Shown here piece by piece: positions 23,940-36,167 of a DNA stretch of 64,000 nucleotides. The stretch comes from Prinsepia uniflora (taxonomy: Eukaryota; Streptophyta; Magnoliopsida; Rosales; Rosaceae): assembly GCA_032719365.1 (NCBI GenBank), contig CM064862.1, forward strand, positions 7,156,001 through 7,220,000. Direction: 5' to 3'. Below the pieces are notes generated by a model that worked only from the letters and a program-made list of their open reading frames with translations, was not told where the DNA came from and ran no database searches. Within the stretch, counting starts at the first letter, position 1. Each line of letters begins with the position of its first letter. The translations under genes were made by a program, and so were the position numbers.

Positions 23940-23953
23940 CCTTCCCTCCTTAA
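23940..23953 (-). other. LARD 1 polypurine tract
   Basis: Read on the minus strand, AAGGAGGGAAGG lies directly before the LTR, the expected primer for plus-strand DNA synthesis. Confidence 0.85.
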
Positions 23954-26900
23954 AGAATTTCGTCCTCGAAATTACCAACAACCTTATTCCACAAACACCT
24001 CGTGGAAAACAATTCGATCACATATCTGTGTACCCCTGTACACCCACTTGCTGGGTCAACACCAGCCTCGTCTGCACCCAGACATCCCATCACAGTCATA
24101 CGTCATAATAGCAACAACACTCGACCACCGCGAGTGGAAATGATCACCTGATCCGCGATAAAATCGCCTAACCATTAAGCTGACTCCTTCAGCTAGACGG
24201 TTCCTTTCCATTATCAATATATCCTTACATTTGCTCCCATTGGGAGTCACCAAATCTCATTTGTCAGTCCATGCTGACACCATCAGTCAAACTGTCACCA
24301 CTAAGCTTTACCACCCTAGTAAAGCCCCAACCATCTGTCCGTCCGTGACAACACCACGTACTACATCACCCTCGATGTAGCGTAAGATCAACCACATGAT
24401 CTCAATTCGCAGGGCAAGCCCAATCCTGCGACACCAATTAATCTCAATGTCCATAATCGCCGACTCCCTCAGCGAACCAAAACGCTGGGAAATCACGGTG
24501 TGATCAAGTCACACAAGGCTACTCGTGGTTACTCAGACCACCAATTTACTCATCCTGAGTGTACGTACCGTCAATTAACCCAATCAAGTGGCGTAACTGG
24601 AACATATTGAATACCAGCCCAGCAGTGATCACACATATCAATACTAGGGTTCCACAAGCCAACCATGGCTAAGAGCACCTGCTCATAAAAATCACTGAAC
24701 CCGACAAGATCAATCTGCCCAGCGCACAGTATCCAATGTCCAGTCCACAATACAGCCAAACAATTGATATCAGAACCAATCCGATTACCAACACCTTAGT
24801 TACACACCACTGGTACATTCCATGTACCGCCATTAGGCACCACTCCGCCTAACCAGTATCAATCATCGTACAACGTACCCTGTACGTACCTCAATCCATC
24901 AATCTGACTATAGCCACCCAGGTCATAGCCAAACACGTTCTAATAATGGAGTACATTTGCCCCAACCGACATGAGACAAAACGAACTCCACCCGTCATCT
25001 AGTTCCAATTCCGAATCCGAATTCGCAATTTCGTAAGAAATCCCGAATCCGAACCCAACATCATATTTTTAACCCATTTCCAAATCCGAATCCGAAATCA
25101 TTATTCCGTAAGCTAGCATTGGAATAACCATTCCGCACCCAAATCCAGTAATCCATTTTCGAGCTTCGCAATCGAATCCTGAATCGTCACCCAGAAATTC
25201 GATTCCAAAACCCAAAATCTCGTTTACGTCCACCAAGACGTAACATAACCGAACCTATCGGTTGCCAGCTCAAAACACTTGATTGACTTCATAGGGAAGC
25301 CAATCCCAATATTCACATGTCAAAGGTTGACAAAATCCGACCACTTCGGAAACCTACTCAACCGAGTAACAACCATATGGACTTCACTCCGAAAAGAAGT
25401 TCAGTCCCGTTATTTACGACTCACATACCATGGTAAGAGTGATAAACTCTCCACCCATCTGGATCATCAAGATCACAAACCATATCCATCGCTACGTCAC
25501 CCGACAAGTAACATCACGATCCTAGATCGTCACATTGACCAAAGTCGATAACATCACAAATCAGATCCACCTGGGATCCACACATGCTCACATAGCTAAC
25601 AATCCATCTGGAAGCTGATCGTAGGGTCTTACACCCTCAATTGAATCCTTCGCCAAATTTCCCTTGGTGGAAAGATGACCACGCATATCACCACCAAATC
25701 CAAAATCATACAAAACTTCTTGTGTCCAATGACCCCAAACCAAACATGGGTCCACCAACCAATACACACTCAACGTACTGGTAGCAACAATCATCATCTG
25801 CCACGGCAGGAAATATGAAGTCAACCCTAATGACTTCGGAATACCAATCACCGATGCGGAAACGAGCACTCATCTCATCTCCCAATCACAACTCTCCCCG
25901 AAACGGGAGTTCCAACCATGTTGGGAACAGACATGCTCCCAATGAGATGTCGAGTCCAACCACTGGACTGCCCACGTCCATACCTCACTTGGACCACCAC
26001 GTGTCCAAAATCAAATCATTACTCGGACCTCACGTCCGCCAATAATCATGTACGCACACACCCCGATTCCGAACGGGATAACTACAATTTTGCCTGAATG
26101 TGCGTACCATACTGCTTCCGTCTCACATCTCAACCTAAACAGGTTCAATCCTCAGGTTCCAAGTGATTCGTAACCACAAAATCCCACATCAATACCACGA
26201 ATGGTTTCCCCGACTTTTCCAATTTCAATAATTTCCTTGTACTCTCTTGGGATATAAGAAATAAACAATCTTACCAATGTCGGAGTTGACAAAACTCCCC
26301 AAGTTCACCAATACACATGACCTAGGGGACAGCATCCCAAGATTCCCCCAAATTTTCAAACATACCTTTTGATCCATTCATCACTTGTCATCATATATCT
26401 GTTAGGACTTATCCCAACACGACACAACCTCCACTGGATCCCATCCAGTCCAAGACTCAACCACCACTGAGTCGCAGATACCAATCATCTGTTCATCATG
26501 ACAGAGTCACACCCCAACTGGTGGCTCATCGTCATCACAATTACTGTCACCAGCACCAACGCACCATCATCAATACCAGTATCAGCACACAGGCATCCAT
26601 ACGAGTATTGGCATAAAGGTATCACCATCCCAACATCCATGCTAGCACACTGTGTGCAAATTTGTTACCCTGGATCTCCGTTCATTCCGAACGATGATCC
26701 CGTAACACCACTCGTACCCCACGACTATGGGTACCTCCAACTTGTCCACTGGCACATCAGGATAATGGACGTTCCCTGAACATCCCCTGATCCCCAAGTG
26801 TCCAAACCACACTAAATATCCGCGATAGCCAGTTATCTCGACACAACTGCCGACCAACAGTCATCGTTGTCAAGATCCGTATCCACACATCATACTAACA

Positions 26901-27587
26901 TTCGATCCAAAACAGGATTCCATATTTCCTCATAACCGCATCCGTGGATCGAATCCCATAATCCAGACTAGACTCACTAGAGTCATCCACATGGTCATCC
27001 ATGACCTCAGCCGCACGTCGCAGCACAAATCCTCAAATAACGTTCACTTTTCCAGCCCGTCAATTATAAATTAGGGTTCCAAAATCACACCCTAGGGTTC
27101 CACCGAACCCAACTGCCTTCTGCAGTAAAATCCACAACCTGACCGACCCCGCGGTCCTGACATCGTATAGACGTCCAATCCAATCCAATCGTCAACTCAA
27201 CGTGGGTTCCATCGTGGGTTCCACCACGAAGGTCATCGGCTAACTCCGATGCACCAACCCCCGTACACTAGCCAACACTACTAGGGTCCAAAACTTAGAC
27301 CAATACTCAACTGAGTTTCGCATTTCCAATACATTATTCAAATGGGGTTCCCTGAACCTAGATGTGCCCAGTGGCACAACAATCCATCATCACATGACCG
27401 AACCGACGGTCCCACATTACCAGTTAACCGTATACAACCCCACTTGGGTTGAATCGCAACAATGCACGGCGTATCGAGCCAAACACGCCCAATCCACCAT
27501 ACAAACCCAAAACTATCTATCAGGTTGACAACAGAACAGCAGCCCAAAGAGACATCACACCCTCGGCCTTTGCGCACAAAAGAGCAG
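23954..27587 (-). mobile_element. LARD 1 non-coding internal domain
   Basis: About 3.6 kb with no frame above roughly 95 codons. It aligns by eye over long stretches with the internal region of LARD 2 (52092-55245). Shared landmarks include CTCGTCTGCACCCAGAC and AAGAAGTTCAGTCCCGT. The two elements therefore share a conserved non-coding core while their LTRs have diverged. Confidence 0.8.
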
Positions 27588-27605
27588 AACCTGGCTCTGA
27601 TACCA
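27588..27605 (-). other. LARD 1 primer binding site (initiator tRNA-Met)
   Basis: On the minus strand TGGTATCAGAGCCAGGTT matches the 18-nt complement of plant initiator tRNA-Met, two bases inside the LTR. Confidence 0.93.
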
Positions 27606-27607
27606 CT

Positions 27608-30559
27608 TGACACGACCCATCCCAATCCCCCCGGGATTACCATGGAATGTGACGTGCTCCCGTCGGACAAGAGGCGTCCGACAAGGGATAACCGATTGCC
27701 TTTGCCCAACCGGGCTTTCAAAGTGCGTAAGGATCGATGGAGGAGGTGTGCGATGCTCAAGTCTCTGCTGCGGTCGTATCCGGAATCAACCTGAAGGGCA
27801 TTAAAAACAAAAGCTGTGAGTGGACGAAAATAAACAAGTCTGTTAAAACATTTATAAGACATTTATGCCCCTCAGTAAAATCATATGCATGCACCAAAAC
27901 CAATAATCCCATATTTATTTAGAAATAACCAATAGGGCCTTAGCCCGGAAACCAAAGCATAGTTTCAATTTCCAAAAGTAAATCCAAGAGTTATTTCATA
28001 AATCCAGTAATATGAACCATAAGGCATATAATATAAACTATAACCATTATTTTAGCCACTGCACTATACACTCCAATCCGACATCCCTGATGTCTGACGT
28101 CCCTGACGTCAATAAGGTCACAATCACAAGGCTACGCGTGCCACTCGGGTCTCAATTTCCGAGTTCAATCCCCGAACCCCGTTCGGGTACAGCATCCCCG
28201 ATGCTTAGCGTCATAGACGCTGGACGTACTAGACGTCCGTGACCTCTCCGGGGTACCTCGCCGGAGGAGACAATATAATATGGAAGGATCTATACAGTGC
28301 AGTACCAAATACATTTTATTGATATCCACATGCAAAACATATAGGTATACATAGATAAAATCCGAACCAATCGTTACGTTTCATCAAACGGGTCTCATGC
28401 CCAAATACCGTGAAACGTGCCATAACCGAAATATCATCAAAACCATTTATAGATTCCAGCATGTGAACATATATAAAATGTAAACCAGGAAACATTTATT
28501 CAATTCCATTTTAGGGTCCCCGACCCGCAATCACATGTAGAAATCAACTGGGCCCCTGGCCCGATTCCACAAGTTAACTGGGCCCCTGGCCCGATCCACA
28601 TGTTAACTGGGCCCCTGGCCCGATTTCATAGTTCAACTGGGCCCCTGGCCCGATTTTACATTATTCAAGTTCGTAACCGTTTCATGAAATCATATCCAAC
28701 CACATTTATGGAAATCGGTGAAAATCCAGAAAATCTCGGTTTACGTGCAAATACGTAATTCACCTCGAAATGCGTGAAATCATTTTAAATTCACCGATAT
28801 CCAAAGTAAATCATTTAATCATAATTATAACAATCATAAAACAGTTATGCATGCATCGAATTTATGAAACCAATGTCCACTCACAGACCGTTTAACCGAG
28901 CGCCTCGATACGCGTGCCATAGGCCTTCCCGGGCCACCTCACTATCACCGGGACTCCCAATCCTGTTCAAATCAATTTAGAGGATCACTAACCTCATCAT
29001 TAACATCCTATTCAAGTCCCGTAATTTTCTCGAATTTTTAAGTATTTTTAAACTGGATTTAAAACCTTCGGACATCCCGAACAATATCGAGACGGTGTCC
29101 GATCGACACGAAACCAATCCCAAAATGTTCGTTACAATGTATAGGATAAAAGTCATGTTGACCTCACCTCGAGATTCGTGCCCACGCGCCGTCACGCGCC
29201 GCCGTGAGTGGCTGCGCGTGAAAGCCACGCGCCTGCTACAGTGACTGCTACAGTCACCATCTTCACCCGAATGACTGGTAAACGGGTCTGATTACCCGCG
29301 ATCTGACCCGGCCAGAAACCTGTCAATTCCCACTTAATTTCATTAATTCAAACAGCCAAAAGGATCGTCCTGTGTCTAATTATGGTTCTGTAAACTTAAT
29401 TACACCCATAAATCCTTAATCCAACAATTCTCTCGAATTCAAACTCACGGTCAGAACATTCGAAACTCACACAAATCATCCTGGTTTTCAAATTAAAAGA
29501 TACAGAAGCTTCGTATGACCTAACCAATCATTAATCCGTAACTAATTTCAGGAATTCTTACCCGTAGATGGTCGCCCTCAAGCTCCAAATTCCCCAGAAA
29601 CTGGAACCTGCGTTCATGGCCAAACCGTGATCGATACCCTTGCCAATCGATACGGTTGAGTTCGTAATGAACCCAGAAGAGTATTACAGCCCTTGGTTTC
29701 ATCCAAAACACCACACATTTTAAATTCTGATTTTCCCTCAATTTTTCCAGATTTCTCCAATCTCAGTTTCTCTCCAATTCGACAGTCCTCACTTGCCCAG
29801 AATGAATCCTCACGACTCACTCACAATTATTTTAATCCAATTCAGTTGTTTAAAGCACCCCAAATCATTCTTCAATCCTCTGTGTAAAGGTTCCCGCACT
29901 GGCCCGAAACCATTAAACAAAACCAGTGTCCATGTTGTGCAATCAATTGCCAGCTCCCCACATGTGCGATCACACTTCAAAGCTGCTCCAAAACGGTCCA
30001 TTAATTGATAAACAACCCATGGGATCGATCGCACAAAGTATCCCACCCACGGCTGCTCGATCAAACAGTACCCACCGTGTGAAATTACAATTCTGCCCTT
30101 GTGCAGAAAATTACCAAAATGCCCCTCACGCATCCTGACCCGTAACTCGGTCATACGGACTCCAATTGATGCGTGCCGCCTGTCTACGAACTCAGGGCAT
30201 CGAGACCTTCCTAACGGTCCTCGGTCCTCGGCCATCGGACCTCCCGATCAAAAAGTCAACATTTTCCCATACATCGTCCAAATTACGAAAATGCCCCTGG
30301 ACTTCCGTACATCATAACTTTCACCACGAACGTCGGAATCGAACGTGCCACCTGTCTATGAACTCGTGACGTCCCGAACTACGTCACGGTCATCGGTCAA
30401 AGTCCATTTGACCATCCAAATTAAAAGTCAACGTTTTGCCCACGCCCAGGGGCAAAACGGTCATTTTGCACAATTCGTCCGAAATCGCTCAACTAATCCC
30501 AGATTAGTAAATCACAATTAAATATTATTAAATCCCGATATTCAGGACGGGTCGTTACA
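27608..30559 (-). mobile_element. LARD 1 LTR (5' LTR in element sense)
   Basis: Same length and ends as its partner. The 174-codon frame at 27338-27862 spans the internal-LTR junction and is not a gene. Confidence 0.93.
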
Positions 30560-30564
30560 GATCG

Positions 30565-30760
30565 GGCTGGGTTTACCGGGCTTTATCGGGCTCGGGCTTA
30601 TCGGGCCTAGCGGGCTTGAATACCCTAAGCCCAAGTCTAGCCCGTCAACATGCGGGTCGGGCCGGCCCACGGCCCATATCAGATCGGGTCGGACTTTTTG
30701 TCATCGGGCCTATCAGGTATCCATAAGCCTGTGGGCTTCTGGGCCAAATGATAAGGGCTA
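30565..30760. repeat. GGGCCGGGC-rich dispersed repeat, right part
   Basis: Continuation of the repeat at 20430-20981 after the LARD 1 insertion, with CGGGCTT/CGGGCC words. Confidence 0.5.
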
Positions 30761-32273
30761 CCTTCACTTTAGACCCATTGTCAGTGCAAAATGGATGGTC
30801 CCCGTGTGTGTTAAAAACCATTATTTTGTCCACTAAGAGATTCCAATCATTGCATGCCTTCTCCAAGAACAAAAAAAGAGCCCTTGCTTGGGCCAGATGA
30901 CCTAGGTATCAAGCATGTTATTACACGCTCTTGAAATGTGTACTGCTACATGTTTAATATTTAGGGAAAAATTCGAACAACAATGTATAATGATGTATTC
31001 GAGTACTTGATGACATAAAATAAGGACCAATTAGATTTGTTTTCTTTTTCCTCGACATAGGTCCATGTCATTGCTTTCTTCTTTGATAGTGATAACTTGT
31101 CAATTAGAGAAGGAAGTACACGATTACTTGCTCCTTCGATGGTGAGGAATTGTCAATCAGAGGAGAAGGTGAGGATGCAATAGTGTGGTCCTGACATAGT
31201 AGTTTTGATACTTGAGTCAATAGCGAAGATGAGGGTTAATTGGTAATTTCAACAACGTACGTGGGTGCAAAGTTATAAGGTTTCATTTTGAAGAGGGGAA
31301 TTTGAAAGAGAAGATGTCTCTCTAATTCTTTGATGTGGGATTAATGCTTGTAGTGCTGACATGTATCCAAGTGAGACCAAAGACAACGTGGTTGATGTGG
31401 TTGGGTCAAAGAGCCCTGCCAACATGCATTGCATATATGGGGTGCCGACTTACAATATGAGTTAATGAAATCGAAAAACTTGCTTTGTATACATTATCAG
31501 AAGCGTCTGATCGATAAGGTGAGATACGTACTATTGATATAAAATATGGACTAACTTAGAATTGCTTCAATAAACTCGTATGACTCATTTCTTTAATGAC
31601 AATGAGACTTGCAAAGAGAAGGTAATTAAGAGCAAATGATAGAGTACCGATGTGGTGTTAATTTAACAATCTCCGATACTTAAGTCAGTTTAAGTGATGA
31701 AGAACATATTATAGTAATTTAGGTAGCGTGAAGACAAAATTGTCATTACTTTGTGGAGGGGAGGTGCCCATGTATTTATAGTGGTATTGACTGTTGTCGG
31801 TGGAACAGTTCAATGTGGGATAAATGTCCCTACTTCTGGAGTTGACACGTGTCTTAGTGGTCTCTAGTCGCATGGTTATGTTTGATTCGATCGGCCAAGA
31901 AATAGATAGATTGACAAAATCTGATCGGCCTAGTGATTTTAGGTGTCATTGTCTATGGTTAAGCCGGTGGAATGTATATTGTGTTGCGGATGTGTGTTCT
32001 TGTATTCATGTTGAATTGAGGACTATATACAGCTTTGACGGACTGATCGATTTTTTATCAGATTAATTAAATTAAGTACGAACACATACTGACACTAGCA
32101 TTAAGAAAGTTTTGGCTATAGCTCATAAAAAGGCTGGATAATTGGATGATGGCAGCGTGTCTACTCTGTGTACGAGTGCAGGTAGTGTTGGTGTGAATTG
32201 TGGTTGGAAGGGTGGCTTCTTTGTGCTTTTCATTAAATTCTCAAGCCAACTCATGGCTCTGACTCTCAGAAAG

Positions 32274-32319
<46 letters not shown>

Positions 32320-34204
32320 TCCATCATGATAAAAGGGTGCAATGGCCAACTTAAATTCAATACAGCTAAATTAAGCCTATTGTTGGGACATTTAGTAGGC
32401 ATGTCCCGACGCACTCCACGAAAACATGACTACTAATTAAACTTTACTTTGCGTAGAGCCAAAGCCACGGCCTTAGTTTCTTAGGCCTACGGTACTTTCT
32501 CTTTTAATTTTTATATGTACGTTAAAAAGAATCTAATGCGTGTCGCAAACTTGATTAACAAATTAAAAAAGAGTGTCGTACATTTGGTTATGTCGTTCTT
32601 TCATTTTTCATGAGGGCGAATTATTGATTTTTTTTATTTATTTATAAACCTTCTAAAAGTTTGCCAATTTCATGGTGTAGGACTGTAGGAACAAGAAGAG
32701 ATAAGGAATTGAAAGTGCCTGGCAACCAGAGAGTCGATCGGTAGCTACTGAATAATGCTCAATCGAACGAGTTAAGCAGAGTCCGTAGCAGCTACTCTTA
32801 GAGGTTCAATTGTGTCTCACTCGTTTAGTTATATTGTTTTCGGTAGACAGTCAACGATGTTTTTGTATCTAGGTTGATGCAAACTTTAAATTTGAAACTA
32901 TAAAAATACATCATATTTTAGTATTTTCTAATTACACTTTTTTTTTGCCACTTATAAAAGAAAAGAAATAGTATTTGAATCATTTTAATTTAAAATATAA
33001 TAATTAAAACCGTTAATATTTTAAAATATTTTTCAAATAAAAAAATAAGAATAAATAAGGATAGTCACTTATTACTAAGATCTAATAGTATTCTTCTTCA
33101 TACGATATATTATAAGTTTTAAGTTCGATATCATATTAATTAATACCCAGTGTATATAATGTAATTTTCTTATTCCTATATGTATCATTATTTAAAAAAA
33201 AAAAAAGTGATTTTGAACAAGCAGTAAAAAAAAGAAAGGAACTTTCACTAGGAAGAGTATTAAACATACCGTGGATGGATGAGTTCCTAAACCAAGTCAA
33301 ATTTCTCGCTTGTTGGATTCCAAACCTCTCCAGCTTCTATTGAAGTGGGATTATTCCTATATTCTTATTCTGCCTCATGACCTAACTATATAACCCAGGG
33401 GCCCAACTAGCTTTAGTTTTTTCAGTGGTCGACTGGTCAGTGTCTGAAAGCTAAAGTTTTCTCTCGAGCGCAATCTCCGATTTTCATAATTTATTAGGAA
33501 TTCAAATTCAAATGCATAAAATTATAGCAGTCATTACTCAATCATCTATTAGAAGTAGTGAGTTTTTCTTTTTTCCTTTTTTCTCAGTGATATATGGCAG
33601 ATAAACACATATATGTTTTACTTCTTGTTGATTTCGAAATAATTAATTCATTGCCATTGTTTCTTTCACCAAACCTTAAGTACTGCATATTCATCAGCCA
33701 ATATCGTTATACGGTGTAATATATAGTGTTCTTTCATTATGTGAAATTTAATAAAAATTAATTTTTCAAAATCTTTCCTAGCTCTGTAATATTTTTGTAG
33801 TAAACTAAATATAAAAAATAAATAAATAATTGGAATGCCCTTCAAATTTCATCCTGAAACTAGCTCACTCGTCATCTTGTTGCCCATCATATCCGCTCCA
33901 TCGTCTGAATTAATTTAACTTTCTGCAGCTTTTATGGCATCACAAGTTTACCTTCTAAATTTCTAACTTGACAATTTGGTTAGTGGAGGTTCACCAACTC
34001 TAAATAATTATATATATATATATTCTAATATTTTTATAAAAATGTTAAACATCAAGACATCTGATTGTAAACGTTAAAAAATTTCACTCATTTTTATCAA
34101 AATTGAAGAAGAGTTACATTCTAGCTAAATTATAGTTGTCAACGCCCTTGAATTTTATCTAAATTTTATCAACCGTTCATAAACTTCAATGCTATAGTTT
34201 ATAT
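30761..34204. other. AT-rich intergenic region
   Basis: No supported gene. 31000-32090 has more balanced composition and a TATTTATAG-like motif near 31775, possibly an old LTR or promoter-like repeat, but no ends could be defined. An (AT)n run lies at 32278-32317. The remainder is AT-rich with homopolymers. Confidence 0.5.
32278..32317. repeat. (AT)n microsatellite
   Basis: About 20 AT units. Confidence 0.9.
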
Positions 34205-34518
34205 CACTACAAGAAAACTGGCTATTGGACACAGATCTCTAAGCCACAATTATTTCTTTTGTGACCTTTAATAATTAATAAACACAAATATGTCATATTT
34301 GTTTCCACTTTATAAAGGACACAATTATTTGTGTCCAATAATTTTATTAATGCACACCGACATCCTACTAGACACAGAATCCGTGTACAATACACATACA
34401 GCTATGTTAGATGGAACGTTGTCAGACCTGTTTCATTTTTGAACACAATTATTTGTGTCTATAACCCTCCTCGAGAAAGTTGTCCTTCAATTTATAAAAC
34501 ACACATATCGTGACCAAC

Positions 34519-34607
34519 TAGAAAGTTGCGTGTGAGTTCCTAGAAACAAAACCATGAGGGCTGGGCCTAAAGCGAATAATATCGTGTAGATGAATCGGGT
34601 CGTGACA
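34519..34607 (+). mobile_element. Cassandra LTR fragment inside the CACTA element
   Basis: The stretch AAACAAAACCATGAGGG through GGGTCGTGACA matches the right third of the Cassandra LTR at 10470-10562, at clearly lower identity. It is truncated on its left. Confidence 0.7.
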
Positions 34608-34616
34608 TGCAGTGCT

Positions 34617-35124
34617 TTAACTTATAAGACACAAATATTTGTGTCCTTTATAATAAATAAACTAAATGTATTGATTTTTCCCTTCTTTTTCAATCCGCCA
34701 AAATTTTTTGAAATGCCTCCTCGAAAAATGTGCTATACTTCAACTTATAAAACACAAATATTTGTGTCTTTAAATTATTCATTCTTGATAAAGGCACTGT
34801 GCTTCAACTTATGTCCTTTATAATAAATAAACTAAATGTGCTGATTTTTCCCTCCTTTTCCAATCCGCCAAATTTTTTTGAAATGCCTCTTCGAAAAATG
34901 TGCTATACTTCAATTTATAAAACACAAATATTTGTGTCTTTAAATTATTCATTCTTGATAGAGGTGCTGTGCTTCAACTTATAAGACACAAATATTTGTG
35001 TCCTTTATAATAAATAAACTAAATGTGCTGATTTTTCCCTCCTTTTTCAATCCGCCAAATTTTTTGAAATGCCTCCTCGAAAAATGTGCTATACTTCAAC
35101 TTATAAGACACAAATATTTGTGTC
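34617..35124. repeat. tandem array with 18-bp palindromes in the CACTA element
   Basis: About three copies of a 170-190-bp unit. The palindrome GACACAAATATTTGTGTC (or AACACA variants) occurs at 34628-34645, 34751-34768, 34921-34938, 34985-35002 and 35107-35124. The middle unit lacks one palindrome, at about 34805, which accounts for its shorter period. These resemble transposase-binding subterminal repeats. Confidence 0.85.
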
Positions 35125-35830
35125 TTTTAGTGCAAAACTTCTAATATAATCTCCAACCGTGAGTCTGTATTATCACACTCCCATATAATTGAAATTGTAA
35201 TGGTTTACATCTCTCTCTCTCTCTGCTAATATGGAATTACTATTTAAGTTTTATGCCCTTCCATCTTTTAGGCTGCACATCAAGGATCTTATATTGCTTC
35301 ATGGCTTTGCTCACAACCCTACCAGCATAGATCCATCCCCTGACCAAGCGGTATGTACTAGTTGGAGTCGAGTTGTAAATTTTAGTTTCAAAATTAATTT
35401 CTCTCATGTTGAAATAGAAGTGAGAATCCAAATCTATTGAATGATAGTTCATTATGTATTCAAACATCATTCATATATTTTTATTTGTTTTGTTGTAACA
35501 TTAACTTTCGGTGGTAAGGTATTGTGATGATGTCAAATTTCTGTTGAAATGAGGATCTAAGGAATAGTTCTTTTGTAATTTTAATATTTGAATTTTGTCA
35601 TGGCAGATCTAAACGATGGCGGATCTGGTGGTGGCAAGGTCCAAATTATGGCTGATTTAAGGTATAAAATTGTGAGATTAGGAGATATGAATTTGATTTA
35701 TAATTTAGGTTTAATTTTTGGTTTCTGATTTCGTGGTGAATTTTGTGATTCTTAATTTTTTTTTATCAAGACCGCAAAATTAAAGCAGAGCAAGCTTGAT
35801 ACTCGACGTGTCTCAACGAGAGATATGACT

Positions 35831-35868
35831 AATTCGTGATACAGTAATTGCATACTGTATCACGAATT
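35831..35868. repeat. perfect inverted repeat (hairpin)
   Basis: Arms AATTCGTGATACAGTA and TACTGTATCACGAATT (16 bp, no mismatch) are separated by six bases. It lies inside the CACTA element. Confidence 0.9.
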
Positions 35869-36167
35869 TTTTTATTTAAAAATTAGAATAGAGGACACAA
35901 TAATATATTTGTGTCCACGAGTTTAACAAAGCATGTGGACCCACTGTCAGAAAAAGACACAAAACATCAGTGTCTTTTGATCATTGATAATTGGCCACAA
36001 AGTAAGTTATTTGTGTCTTTTGATCAAATGGCACGCCAGTGCTGCGCACAGGTAAATAATAGTGGCTGCACTGTGTCCACTGTTATAAGACACTAATAAT
36101 TGTGTCCATATAGTCAAAAGACACATATAATTATTGGTGTACTAAGTCCAGTTTTCTTGTAGTTTAT

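Larger units (their letters stand above)
20987..30559 (-). mobile_element. LARD-type non-autonomous LTR retrotransposon 1 (complete, young)
   Basis: A complete 9573-bp element. It has two 2952-bp LTRs (20987-23938 and 27608-30559), a 3.67-kb internal region, and perfect TSDs GATCG at 20982-20986 and 30560-30564. Transcription sense is minus: the tRNA-iMet primer site lies next to the right LTR and the polypurine tract next to the left LTR. No gag or pol frame exists on either strand. The tail reads as NFEDEIL before the polypurine tract, like the C-terminal end of Ty3-type polyproteins, which suggests derivation from a Ty3 element. Mobilisation must rely on proteins made elsewhere. Only three differences between the LTRs were seen. 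Confidence 0.93.
34205..36164. mobile_element. non-autonomous CACTA (En/Spm-like) DNA transposon
   Basis: The left end CACTACAAGAAAACTGG and the right end (reverse complement AACTACAAGAAAACTGG) form a 17-bp terminal inverted repeat with one mismatch. The flanking 3-bp duplications TAT (34202-34204 and 36165-36167) are perfect, as expected for CACTA elements. The 1960-bp interior has many subterminal GACACAAATA/TATTTGTGTC motifs, a tandem array, a Cassandra fragment and a perfect hairpin. No transposase frame is present. Two intron-flanked-looking stretches (35270-35350 and 35606-35662) could be captured exon remnants, but their source was not recognised. Confidence 0.85.

Noticed and set aside
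27338..27862. 174-residue minus-strand frame
   Set aside because: It spans the LTR/internal junction and the primer binding site of LARD 1, so it cannot be an ordinary gene.
23189..30235. Identical 141-residue frames at 23189-23614 and 29810-30235, and other duplicated small frames in LTR pairs
   Set aside because: They are duplicated because the LTRs are copies of each other. They have no domain and no codon-like conservation beyond that.
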